Below are positions 36,640 to 46,603 of a DNA stretch of 64,000 nucleotides, in pieces (the first letter of the stretch is position 1; each line of letters starts with the position of its first letter). Position numbers and translations under genes: made by a program. Under the pieces are notes generated by a model. That model worked only from the letters and a program-made list of their open reading frames with translations, was not told where the DNA came from and did no database searches. This stretch comes from Labia minor (taxonomy: Eukaryota > Arthropoda > Insecta > Dermaptera > Spongiphoridae): NCBI GenBank assembly GCA_963082975.1, contig OY720344.1, forward strand, positions 17,905,580 through 17,969,579. The letters run 5' to 3'.

Positions 36640-36979
36640 CTTTGTACTTCAAAAGTGGTGTAAAGTGATCACCCCGTTTTTAGCGGTTAATACGGACTAG
36701 GACCTCTGTGAAAGCTGAAGTAGGATTTTCCCCTACATGTCATTGCTAATTAATATGGTTAATTACAAAACCTTGTACAGTAATAAACAATGGTCCTCGA
36801 GGAGGCAAATCACTCATCCACCACTGTGTTAGAACTGGTTCGAGGTTCATCAACACCTTCTTCAGCCTTCATTGTCGTCATCGAGCAAGATTTGGTCGTA
36901 GAGATCTTCGGCCTTTGTTCTGATCATATTAGTGTGTAAACTCACGCTCTATATCACTATTTCACCAGAGCTTCTAAAA
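36640..36979. other. Less AT-rich patch, possible decayed coding sequence
   Basis: Base composition is more balanced than in the surroundings. On the minus strand two short frames give MIRTKAEDLYDQILLDDDNE and, one frame over, MKAEEGVDEPRTSSNTVVDE. They look protein-like but match no family I know, and both stop early. Possibly a degraded transposase N-terminus. Confidence 0.25.
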
Positions 36980-37334
36980 TCTTTAAATTTTTCACTAAGA
37001 ATAAGTAAACTAAAGGATGGACTTCCATGGAATTTCATGAATTGGGATACGAATTGTTCCCTCGTCCGTCCTATCGGATTTAGCCGCGAGTGATTATTTT
37101 TTGTTTTCAAACGTGAAGAAATGGCTCGGGTGAAAGAGATTTGACTCTAACCATAAAATCATCTCAAAAACAAATACCTATTCTGATCCTCGACAAATTT
37201 TATTTTTTGGAAGGAATAAAAAATTGGATGAAGTGTGTATAAAGCTCAAAAGAGAACGTTGAGAAATAAAATAATTTTTTATCCAAAAACCTGTGCTTCA
37301 TTCAAAAAGTCACGGACTTATTGACCTGCACTCG
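36980..37334 (+). mobile_element. Mariner-like fragment, 3' part
   Basis: The right end reads AAAGTCACGGACTTATTGAC then CTGCACTCG beside TA (37335-37336), the same terminal repeat type as 63-538. The plus strand upstream gives broken mariner C-terminal words (LILDKFYFLEG, NWMKCV) with frameshifts. No left end found. Confidence 0.65.
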
Positions 37335-37507
37335 TAATAGAACTTCACATTTATATTTAGGTATACTTTTATTTTTTATTAATATTTACGATAAAACTAG
37401 ATAGTAAGATCAAGCTACACTGTTCAGGGTCCTCGTATTTTGTAACCGTAGTTAATTACAATCGATTGTTATCTCGATTTGATTCAAATAATTTAATTAT
37501 TTATTTT

Positions 37508-37538
<31 letters not shown>

Positions 37539-37884
37539 GTAATTTATATTTTTTGTTTCACAAATTAAGTTAAATATGATAAAATAAATCCTCGAGATGT
37601 AAAATTCCCAACTGTTTCAAACGAAAATTTAAAAAATATACAATTAAATTTAAAATTAGTCTATAATACATTCAATTAGAATTATTATTAATTTCAATGA
37701 TCTCAATTATCCATTTGTTTTCAATTGGTTTCCTTCCATGAATAAATTCATTTTTTTTATTTATTTTTCTTTTTCCTCAAGTATAAATTTCTCAATCATA
37801 AAAGAGTAATTTTATTATTACGTGTTTATTTATAAAAATATGAAATCCATGATTATCCATCTATCTATATATATCTCTATATAT

Positions 37885-38085
37885 CTCTGTGCCTCTAAGG
37901 AACTCGAAAGTTCTTGGCCACATCAAACACATTTCTCCAAGTGTCCCTATCCTGAGCCATAACCATCCAACTCCTACCCTCTCCCATCTCTTTCACATCC
38001 CTTCCTACATTATCCACCCACCGCGTTGTGATCTTTCAAACGGACGTTTCCCAATCGGCCTCCCCGCCAATGTATTTTCAACGAA
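37885..38085 (-). pseudogene. RTE-type LINE C-terminal fragment
   Basis: The minus strand gives KFVENTLAGRPIGKRPFERS and, after stops, KRWERVGVGWLWLR and GTLGEM, matching the RTE tail at 16450-16656. Frameshifts and stops show decay. Confidence 0.6.
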
Positions 38086-38376
38086 CTTAGTGAGTTTATA
38101 AAATCGTTCAGTCTGTCGTTCTGTCCGACATCAAACTCAAAATTTTGGAATTCTGACTTCAGATTCGGAAAGAGCATCGAAAAGTAGTAATGTAAAGTGC
38201 CTTTCATTTTTTGATACCCCCTCGGGAACATGGTCAAAATGGTGTCCAAAGTTGAAATTTTTAATATTTATTATTATAGTGGCGTCATTTATATTTATTC
38301 GTGACAATCATCGATTCCAGTGAACATAAAAAAAATTTTATTAATATTTTTATTTATAACACTAATAAATAAAAAT

Positions 38377-38640
38377 ATTCAATAATATTTATATTTAATC
38401 TTGACTTATTTATAACTTAAATTAATCCGAACTTAAGTTCGTTTTGGCAATGCAAGCTTGCGCATTCCCAGATGTTTAAAATTAATCATTTTTTGTAATT
38501 TAATTTATACTACAAATTTAAAATAAATAATTTTATTCAATAATATTTATATTTATTCTTGACTTATTTATAACTTAAATTAATCCGAACTTAAGTTCGT
38601 TTTGGCAATGCAAGCTTGCGCATTCCCAGATGTTTTATAT
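38377..38640. repeat. Direct duplication of a ~158-bp unit containing two palindromes
   Basis: The unit AATATTTATATTTA...CCAGATGTT occurs twice, with CGAACTTAAGTTCG (a perfect 14-base palindrome) followed by AATGCAAGCTTGCGCATT (nearly palindromic) at 38428-38474 and 38586-38632. This looks like a repeated element end, perhaps of the Helitron-like unit starting near 38100. Confidence 0.75.
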
Positions 38641-39173
38641 TTAAATTTTTAAGTATATTTAAAGGAGAAAATTCTTCTTCTGTCATAAATAAGTTCCAAG
38701 TTTCTAATTTTTTTATATTTATTTTTACATTGTCTCCTTCTCTCCTCCCACACACACATTTAATCACCATTTAATTTTCAATGGGTTTTTACAGAAAAGT
38801 AATTTTTTTTACAAATCTTGCTCATTGTCCCGCACATTATAATTTCCATTTTTAAATTATTACTTGGTACATGAAAACATGTCCCATAATTGTATTGATT
38901 TCTAATCATTTATTCTAATTATTTTTAATCATTTATTTTAAGCAAATAGAATTTATATATTTTGTTTAAATAACCCTGAAAATATTGAAAATCATGAACC
39001 ATGTCACTGTGACATTAAAATTTAAAGCAAATTATTTTTTTTTTCTTTTCATTTTATAATATTAATATTCTTTTTATTAAAAGAGAATCATTAAAAGAGA
39101 ATTAAAACATATACACAGAAAATAAAAAGTAATTAGTTAATTAATAAGTTTTTATAGAAGTTTATAGGTATTA
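38641..39173. other. AT-rich DNA, no gene seen
   Basis: Nothing supported; it leads to the LINE insertion site. Confidence 0.45.
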
Positions 39174-39184
39174 TTTTTAATTAT
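39174..39184. repeat. Target-site duplication of the LINE, left copy
   Basis: TTTTTAATTAT, identical to 44206-44216 (12 bases match if the preceding A is counted). Confidence 0.8.
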
Positions 39185-39778
39185 CATTCAGTGAGTAGCT
39201 CTCGAATAGATTGGATGTGTTAAATCGGATTCCTGCTCCCGAAGTGGATTTGTGGGACCTTCTAGCTTTTTTTTGTTTCAAGTCTGCCAATTTTGGTGAG
39301 ATCTGATTCACTACGCATGTATATATGTATATTTACTTAAATTAAACAAACTGAATTGTCAAATTTTGACAATTTTGTTGTGTTTTTATAAAAATTTTAT
39401 ATAATTTTATGTATTTTTTCTATAATTTTCTTGCTAAATAATAGGATTGTTAGTTAAATACTTTCTTATTTTAGATTTTTATCCTTAAATCGCCTTATCC
39501 AAAATCCTAGTTAAAGATTTTATTTATTTTTAATTTTAAATTATCTTTAATTTTTCCAAGGCTTTATCTCCTAAGGTCAGTCACACCAAAGAGCCAGGGC
39601 TGTGTGAAGAAAATTTATCCTCTCACCTCCCCCCATATCCTTCCCTTGTACACACCTTTTATAAATATAAATGTATATATTTGTATATTTTTGTTTTTTT
39701 TTTTACAATAAGTAAATAGTTAATTAAATAGATTATAGGAATAATTATTGTTTCTATTTTATTATAATATGAGTCGGC

Positions 39779-41272
39779 ATGAACTTGGATAAGGAGTCAA
39801 TAAACCCTTTCCAAGGGACAAAATTACAGAGAACCCCGCCGCTCAAATCTCAAATAGAAGATGTGTGTAAGAAGGATGTAAATAGGGAAATCACTGAAAA
39901 TTCAAATAATGAATTAGAAACATTATCTGAAAATGAAATTTTAAAAAATGAAAATAGTCATTTAAAAGAGGTGATAAAAAACCTCACCAAAGATCTTCAA
40001 GAAATAAAAAGCAAGATCTTAGGAAATCCTTGCCCTGAAATTACATCTGATAAACAGGAAGTAGACACTAAATTGCAAAATTTGAAAACTTCCGACAATG
40101 CAATTGTATATCTCACGGACGAAGAGGAATTGGAAAATGAAATAGGATGGTCAACGGTAAATAGACATGGGAATAAAAAAAGGAAAACTTTTTATTCTCC
40201 TGAAAATTTACAAAATAAAGAGGACAATTTTGAAAAATCTAATAATAGAAATGTTAAACAGCAAACTACTGAATCATATTGGTTAAACAATCCAAACGTA
40301 AAAACAGCAAATCGTTTTGAAAATCTTCAGGTTGAAACTATAAATAAAAAAACAACTGAAAAAGCAGTAAAACCTCCTCCGATCTTTGTAGCGGGAGTTG
40401 AAAATATCCAACCGCTAATGAATCTATTAAATAAAATGGGACCAAATTGTTTTAATATAAAATGTTTGAAGGAAAATGAGGTCAAGATCCAACCATATGA
40501 ACCTCACATCTATACATCAATTGTTAAAGAGTTGGAATCTAAAAACACTCAATTCCATACATATCAGCTAAAAAAAGATAGGCCTTTTAAAGTTGTATTA
40601 AGGAACATGCATCATTCAATGCCTGCCGAAGATATTAAAGAGGCACTACTAAATCATGGACATGATGTAATAAATATACACAATATAAAAAATAAAAATA
40701 AAAACCCTCTACCTTTATTCTTCATAGACCTTAAACCTAAACCTAGTAATAAAGAAATATACAATATTAAAAATATCCTTAATACAATTGTCACATTTGA
40801 ACCACCATATCCTAAAAGAGAAATTCCTCAATGTTTTAATTGTCAACTTTTTGGCCACACAAAAAATTTTTGTGCAAGAAAACCCAAATGTGTGAAATGT
40901 GCTATGGCACATTTAACAAAAGACTGCAAAATTAAGGATAACAATACAACTCCTTTATGTGCTAACTGCGGCGAAAACCATCCAGCAAGTTATAAAGGAT
41001 GTACAATATATCAAGAGTTAAAAAATAAACAGTTTCCACCTTTGAGGATAAAGGTATCTCAACAACCAAAAGAGAAAATATCCCCCAATTCCAAAAATGA
41101 GACCATTGAGAGTGTTCCACCAGTACAAAATGTATGGACTAAAGAGAAACCTACACCAGTAAATGTTCAAGAATCAAATTTACATAAACTTGAAGATTTT
41201 ATGCTTAAAATGATGGTTAAAATGGACAAAATGTTAGATATTCTAACAGTTCTTGTAACTAAAATGGCATAA
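39779..41272 (+). CDS. LINE ORF1, gag-like nucleic-acid-binding protein
   Basis: A 497-residue intact frame. Residues about 45-82 (ELETLSENEILKNENSHLKE and on) form a likely coiled coil. The central part around residues 260-345 (RPFKVVLRNMHHSMPAEDI, PLPLFFIDLKP) looks like the domain that precedes the knuckles in Jockey gag proteins. Three cysteine-histidine knuckles follow at about 350-408: CFNCQLFGHTKNFC, CVKCAMAHLTKDC and CANCGENHPASYKGC. The family role is to coat element RNA and target the ribonucleoprotein. A short upstream frame (39769-39792) overlaps the start codon. The stop overlaps the ORF2 ATG in TAATG. Confidence 0.85.
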   Translation: MNLDKESINPFQGTKLQRTPPLKSQIEDVCKKDVNREITENSNNELETLSENEILKNENSHLKEVIKNLTKDLQEIKSKILGNPCPEITSDKQEVDTKLQNLKTSDNAIVYLTDEEELENEIGWSTVNRHGNKKRKTFYSPENLQNKEDNFEKSNNRNVKQQTTESYWLNNPNVKTANRFENLQVETINKKTTEKAVKPPPIFVAGVENIQPLMNLLNKMGPNCFNIKCLKENEVKIQPYEPHIYTSIVKELESKNTQFHTYQLKKDRPFKVVLRNMHHSMPAEDIKEALLNHGHDVINIHNIKNKNKNPLPLFFIDLKPKPSNKEIYNIKNILNTIVTFEPPYPKREIPQCFNCQLFGHTKNFCARKPKCVKCAMAHLTKDCKIKDNNTTPLCANCGENHPASYKGCTIYQELKNKQFPPLRIKVSQQPKEKISPNSKNETIESVPPVQNVWTKEKPTPVNVQESNLHKLEDFMLKMMVKMDKMLDILTVLVTKMA

Positions 41273-43957
41273 TGGATAGAAAAACACTTAAAATTGTAAT
41301 ATGGAATGCAAATGGTTTATTTAATCATTTACTCGAAATCAAAAAATTTCTTATAATTAACAACATTGATATTATGCTCATAAGTGAAACACATTTAACT
41401 AATAGAAGCTACATTAAAATACCCCAATACAATATATATGACACTAAGCATCCGGATGGAAAAGCTAGAGGAGGAACTGCTATTATAATTAAAAAAAATA
41501 TTCAACACCATCAATTAAATAGCTATTCGGAAAAGCATCTTCAAGCAACAACAATTGAAATTGATGAATGGCTAGGGAAACTTTCACTATCTGCAGTTTA
41601 CTGCCCGCCGGGTACTAAAATTGAGTGTGAACATTTTAAACAGTTTTTTAATACCTTGGGCCACAAATTCATCTCAGGTGGAGATTTCAACGCTAAGCAC
41701 ACCCATTGGGGCTCAAGATTGACAACACCTAGAGGGAGGCAACTTTACCAAGCTATTCAAGAAAGAAATCTGAATGAAATTTCAACTCGTCAACCAACCT
41801 ACTGGCCTTCAGATCCAAAAAAAACCCCTGATCTATTAGATTTTTGTATTTTTAAAGGTATTTCTCTTGATTGCTTAAATATTGAATCTAGTTTGGATTT
41901 ATCATCTGATCACTCTCCTATAATTTTAACTGTATCAACCCAATTAGATAAAAGAGTAAAAAATGTTCCCCTTTTCAATAGATATACAAATTGGAACCAC
42001 TATAGAAATTTAATAACAAAAAATATAAACCTCAATATTTGTATAAAAGATAAACATGATATTGAGGATAATATAAACAACTTAACAAAAATAATTCAAA
42101 AAGCTTCTCTGCAATCTACCCCCATAGCAAATATTAAAAATCAAAAAAACCTTTGTTCTCAATTAATTAAGGACAAAATAGATGAAAAACGCAAAGCTAG
42201 ACAGAGATGGCAAAAGACAAGGTCCCCTACGGATAAAAAAACTCTAAATAAATGTATAAAAAATTTAAAAAAAAATATTAAAAATTGAAAAAGAAAAAGG
42301 TATTCAGAAATACTTAAGTAACCTTAGTCCAGGGGAAGAAAGCAATTACTCTTTGTGGAAGGCAACTAAGACCTTAAAAAGACCCCAAACCCAAATTCCA
42401 CCAATAAAAACTTCTAAGGGATGGGCTAGAGGTGAGAAAGAAAAAGTAGATATTTTTGCTAAGCACTTATTTAATGTGTTCAATGAACCCCCTGAAAATG
42501 AAAATAAATACAAGTGTGATGAAATCATCATAAAAACTAGTAAATTACATAAGGACCCCCATAGATTTAAAAAAATCAAACTTGAGCAGGTTCTTGACGA
42601 AATTAAAAATATAAAAGATAAAAAATCTCCTGGATATGATCTGATTTCAGGCAAATTATTAAAAGAACTTCCCAAAATAGCCTTTATTTTTATTGCAAAT
42701 ATTTATAATGCTATAATTAAATTAAATTACTTTCCAACATTATGGAAAGTAGCTCAAATTATAATGATACCAAAACCAGGTAAAAATCCAAACGAATTAA
42801 CATCATATAGGCCTATTAGTCTTCTTCCAATTTTGGGAAAGATCTTGGAAAAAATTTTATTCCGAGAATTAAAGCCTTACTTAACAAATATAATTCCTGA
42901 ATATCAATTCGGCTTTCGTCAAGAACACTCTACTATCGAACAGGTGCATAGGGTAGTTAAAAAAATTAAAGATGCATTTGAAAGTAAATCTTACTGTGGA
43001 ATAGTATATCTTGATATAACACAGGCTTTTGATAAAATTTGGCACACAGGGTTAATTTATAAAATTAAAAACTATTTACCAGATACATTTTATCAATTAT
43101 TAAAGTCTTATCTATCGAATAGACACTTTTTTGTTAAATATGGGTGTTCTTCCTCCAACTTAATGCAAATTAGAGCAGGAGTCCCTCAGGGTAGTATTCT
43201 AGGGCCAGCCCTTTTCCTATTATATATGATAGATATGCCTCTCTCTCCTTATAATGACATAGCAACTTTCGCTGATGATACTGCAATCATTTCAACAAAT
43301 GTAAATCATAATGTCGTATCTGAAAGACTTCAAACTCATCTCGATATGTTATATCTTTGGTTTAAAAGATGGCGGTTAAAGATAAATGCAACCAAATCTA
43401 TATTTGTCACCTACACCTTAAATAGGCAAACATGCCCACCAATATACATGAATAAATCTATCATTCCGCAAAAAGATGAGGCAAAATACCTAGGAATCCA
43501 TCTAGATAGGCGCTTGACTTGGAAAAAACATATTTCAGCTAGAATTGTCCACTCAAGGGAAGAGTATAGAAAACTATATTGGCTTTTAGGGAGACATTCT
43601 AGCCTAGGATTAGAAAGCAAAGTTCTTCTATACAAATCCATAATCAAACCAAAACTGATGTATGGGATCCAACTCTGGGGATCAGCCTCAAAAACTAACA
43701 TAAAAAAAATTGAAAGTTTTCAAAACAAAACACTTAAAAATCTTGTAAGAGCCCCGTGGTATGTTCCAATTAGATTCATACAAAGGGACTTAGAAATTAA
43801 AAACTTAAATGATGAAATAAACATCCTAAGTGAAAAGTATATTAAAAAAATGGAAAACCATCCAAATGTGTTAGTTAAAAAATTACTAGTTAGGGATGAT
43901 ACAATCAAGAGATTAAAAAGATATGATATATTGGATCTCGTTAATAGAAAATTTTGA
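41272..43957 (+). pseudogene. LINE ORF2, endonuclease-reverse transcriptase with one frameshift
   Basis: The first part (41272-42288, 338 codons) is an AP-type endonuclease: VIWNANGLFNHLLEIKKFL near residue 10, ISETHLT near 37, SGGDFNAKHTHWGS near 140 and SSDHSPIIL near 215. The frame then shifts; a run of nine A at 42267-42275 is the likely site, because the following frame resumes at once with sequence leading to YLSNLSPGEESNYSLWKATK. The second part (open to 43957) is the reverse transcriptase: YRPISLLPILGKILEKIL, QFGFRQEHSTIEQV, YLDITQAFDKIWH, GVPQGSILGPALFLLYMID and the catalytic FADD near 43269. The C-terminus (KPKLMYGIQLWG) is Jockey-like without RNase H. One extra A versus the ancestor would explain the break; sequencing error is also possible in such a run. 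Confidence 0.85.
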
Positions 43958-44205
43958 CATTCATGTGTGACAAAGTGAAGTGCGTGTTTATGAAATGTTC
44001 GGGATGAGTGTGTGTGTTTAGTGTATAATATTTAAAACTAATATGTGTGTGTCAAGTGCAAATATGTTGCTTGGCATGATATTGTATTGCCAATGATATG
44101 TATGTATTGTTTGTATTTCATTTTTTATAAAAATTACTTATTGCCTATATTAAAATGGGCAGATTGTATATTTTCTGAAATAATATATAAAAAAAAAAAA
44201 AAAAA

Positions 44206-44216
44206 TTTTTAATTAT
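44206..44216. repeat. Target-site duplication of the LINE, right copy
   Basis: TTTTTAATTAT directly after the poly-A tail, identical to 39174-39184. Confidence 0.8.
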
Positions 44217-44591
44217 GATCGATCTGGCATGATAAATCCAATTTCCACTTCTTTTTAAATTTTCTTTCGAAATAGTTATGTGATAAAAATACTTTAATTA
44301 AAATAAATTTAATATTGAATCTAGACACTTAATTTGGTATTTGTTATTTATTTAAATAAATACAATTAAACATAATTGAAGATGTTTATTAATCGAGTTA
44401 AATGTATACAATAATAAGAATATGTTTTAATAAATTAATGTTAATATTATAAATATATTTATTAAAGCTTTTGTGGTTATTTTGATAATTATTAAGAGAA
44501 TTTTTATTAAAAGACCACATTATTTGTATAAAATTATTTATTAAATTAAAATAATTGTACAACGTTTCAACTGCTTATTCTGCAGTCGTTT

Positions 44592-44864
44592 TCATAATAC
44601 ACAATAATAGCTTCCTGTTCTTAATTTTGTAAATAATTCTTGAATTTTTGGGATGAGGTGGTGTGCATCCACCAACTGTTTATTTACTGTGACTTTATAG
44701 TCAGCACATAACCTCACTCCTTTATTTTCTGCCTTTGGTACAATTACCAGAGGTGTTCCCCATGGACAATATTCAATTTTCTCAATAATACCTTGTTTTT
44801 CAATGGCATCCAATTTATCATTAACTTTTGGTAACAACGCAAATGGAACAGTTCGAGGTTTCAA
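44592..44864 (-). pseudogene. Gypsy-type reverse transcriptase, N-terminal fragment
   Basis: Reads PKVNDKLDAIEKQGIIEKIE, WGTPLVIVPKAENKGVRLCA and DYKVTVNKQLVDAHHLIPKI, the start of a Ty3/gypsy polymerase domain (L-E-GI-I, SP-VVPK, RLC-DY--N). It ends at TGSYYCVL, before the catalytic YxDD. Upstream frames add LQTYESVFDETAGVI before an in-frame stop. Confidence 0.8.
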
Positions 44865-45301
44865 GAAAATAAGCTTCTAAATGACTCCAGCAGTTTCATC
44901 AAAAACTGATTCGTATGTTTGTAAAATATAATCAATATTTTTATCTAAGTCAGGCTGAATAGGATGTATTTTATGATTTTGAATAATATCAAAATTTAAA
45001 ATATTTAAATTTTTAATCCATTGACGTTCCATAATAGGAGAAAATTTTTCTGCAATTATGTATAACTCTCAATGAATTGTTTTACCTTTATAAGAAACGT
45101 TTACTTTAGCTATGGCAAGTGGTTTATTGATGTGCCATTATAAACTTTAAACTTTGTATAATAAGGGTGTATTTTGATTGTTTCAAAGTTCAATTTATTT
45201 AAATCATTTTCAGATAATATTGATACTGGAGAGCCAGCTCAAAGGGCTGACATTTGTCGTTAATAAACAAATCAACTAATATTTTTTTATTGGTATCAAT
45301 A

Positions 45302-45560
45302 TTATTGATAAAATATGTATGTAATATTTGTCACATTTAGAATATCGAAGCTTATGTTTTGATCTACATGCTGCTGTAGCATGTGTATTATGCCCGCAGC
45401 AAAGACATAAGCCTTTGTACATATATGTTTTATTTTTGCTTTGATAAGAAAAATTACGACTATATTGTGGTTTATTATTAAATATTTGTGACTTTTCTTG
45501 TGTTTTAACAGGTTTCTTGTGTGGCCTATTTTGTTAATCATAGCACCAGAATCCTTCACC
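45302..45560 (-). pseudogene. Gypsy gag zinc-knuckle and protease-region remnant
   Basis: The minus strand across several frames gives a CLCCGHNTHATAACRSK-like knuckle near 45350-45420, then broken sequence toward the protease region (about 45060-45260). Frame changes prevent one continuous reading. Confidence 0.5.
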
Positions 45561-45563
45561 AAG

Positions 45564-45749
45564 TTAGTTAGAATAATCAAAAATATTATTTTTCTTATAT
45601 TCTTCCTCACTCTCCTTTCTTGCTGCCTCAATATTTAATGCATATTCTAAAACTTTATTTACATCTGCCGTGTCTGCTAGTTCCATTTGTAAAATTTTCT
45701 CTCTTATGTGTGCATCACTCAAACCTCTAATAAATTGAGCTATGAACAC
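45564..45749 (-). pseudogene. Gypsy gag fragment, C-terminal part
   Basis: Reads FIRGLSDAHIREKILQMEL and VLEYALNIEAARKESEEEY, a typical gypsy gag stretch (FI-GL-D-IR-KLL, then A--IE). Same element as its neighbours. Confidence 0.65.
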
Positions 45750-45950
45750 TTAGTCTACTTGCTGGTTGCACCCATTGCACTCCTGTTTACAATTTCACTG
45801 CTTAATTTCAATGCAGCTAAAAGCTGATAACGTTTCATTCTTTAAAATTGAATCATTGATAAAAATTTATGCCTTTCTGTGAAAACATTGAGTTAGTTGG
45901 ACACAATTGCTTTTCTTTAAAGTTCAATATTTTCTTTATACATCAGTTCA

Positions 45951-46145
45951 TTAGGTTTTTTTAGGTGCACATAGAGATGACAGCAATTTATAAGTTTGAC
46001 TACCGATACAGTTTAATAAAATTTGCTGCTTAGCAACCCGGACTTTCACCGTATCAGCCGTGAGTTGTCGTAAACAGAAAATATTTTCTAATCTTTCTTT
46101 GTATAAAGAAAAGTCCTCATCTTTGTTATAGATTTCGAATGTCAC
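45951..46145 (-). pseudogene. Gypsy gag fragment, N-terminal part
   Basis: Reads FEIYNKDEDFSLYKERLENI and then a LLNCIGSQTYKLLSSLCAP-like block, matching the start of insect gypsy gag (F-W--Y-ERLE, L---G---Y-LL--L--P). Confidence 0.7.
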
Positions 46146-46603
46146 ACTATGTGACTAATGTTAATGCTGACTGGATTAGGAACATTTGTTGGTTGTGATT
46201 GCCTTATTGGTAAATTTTGAATTATAAGTGCTAACGCCTCACCTTGCTGTTGTAGAGCTTGCAATATTGCTGATTGTGTCTCTGCAATCTTAGTTATATT
46301 CAATAATATAATTTTAAATCAATCGCTATTAGAAAATATTTAAATAAATTACATAATTTTCAAAAAAAATAAGGTGACTAGACTTGGCGGTTATACTTCA
46401 CAAAACATTTTAAATCCTCGTCGCCACTTTTGTTATGTATTTAAAATAAATACAATTAAATATAATTGAAGAAGTTTATTAATCGAGTTAAATGTATACA
46501 ATAATAATAAGAATATATTTTAATAAACAAAAAATTACGTCATCTATATAAGCGAGTTCTCATTGAACCTTAGAAGTAAGCGGATGAGCTTATCTATTAT
46601 TCA

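Larger units (their letters stand above)
39185..44205 (+). mobile_element. Full-length Jockey-like non-LTR retrotransposon
   Basis: About 5.0 kb, bounded by an 11-bp target duplication and ending in a poly-A tail (44189-44205). It starts CATTCAGTGAGTAGCTCTCG; a CAGT-containing start fits the initiator-type internal promoters of insect non-LTR elements. Layout: 5' UTR of about 590 bp, ORF1 (gag-like, zinc knuckles), ORF2 (AP-type endonuclease and reverse transcriptase), 3' UTR of about 230 bp. The order of domains, three knuckles in ORF1 and absence of RNase H fit the Jockey superfamily. A single frameshift in ORF2 is the only clear lesion, so the insertion is young. Confidence 0.85.
44342..46603 (-). 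mobile_element. Ty3/gypsy-type LTR retrotransposon, heavily deleted
   Basis: Two LTR pieces share TACAATTAAA and GTTTATTAATCGAGTTAAAT (44342-44440 and 46431-46525). On the minus strand gag-like, zinc-knuckle, protease-region and N-terminal reverse-transcriptase sequences follow in the expected order, then coding stops at 44592 and the 3' LTR piece follows within about 150 bp. The rest of the polymerase, RNase H and integrase are missing. Next to the right LTR the minus strand reads AGTGGCGACGAGGAT, a plausible primer-binding site. Many frameshifts; inactive. The outer LTR limits are uncertain. Confidence 0.7.

Noticed and set aside
38377..38640. CRISPR-like direct repeat
   Set aside because: Only two units, wrong spacing, eukaryotic context.
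42346..43908. Minus-strand open frames opposite the LINE (42346-42675, 43411-43701, 43720-43908)
   Set aside because: Shadows of the reverse-transcriptase coding strand.
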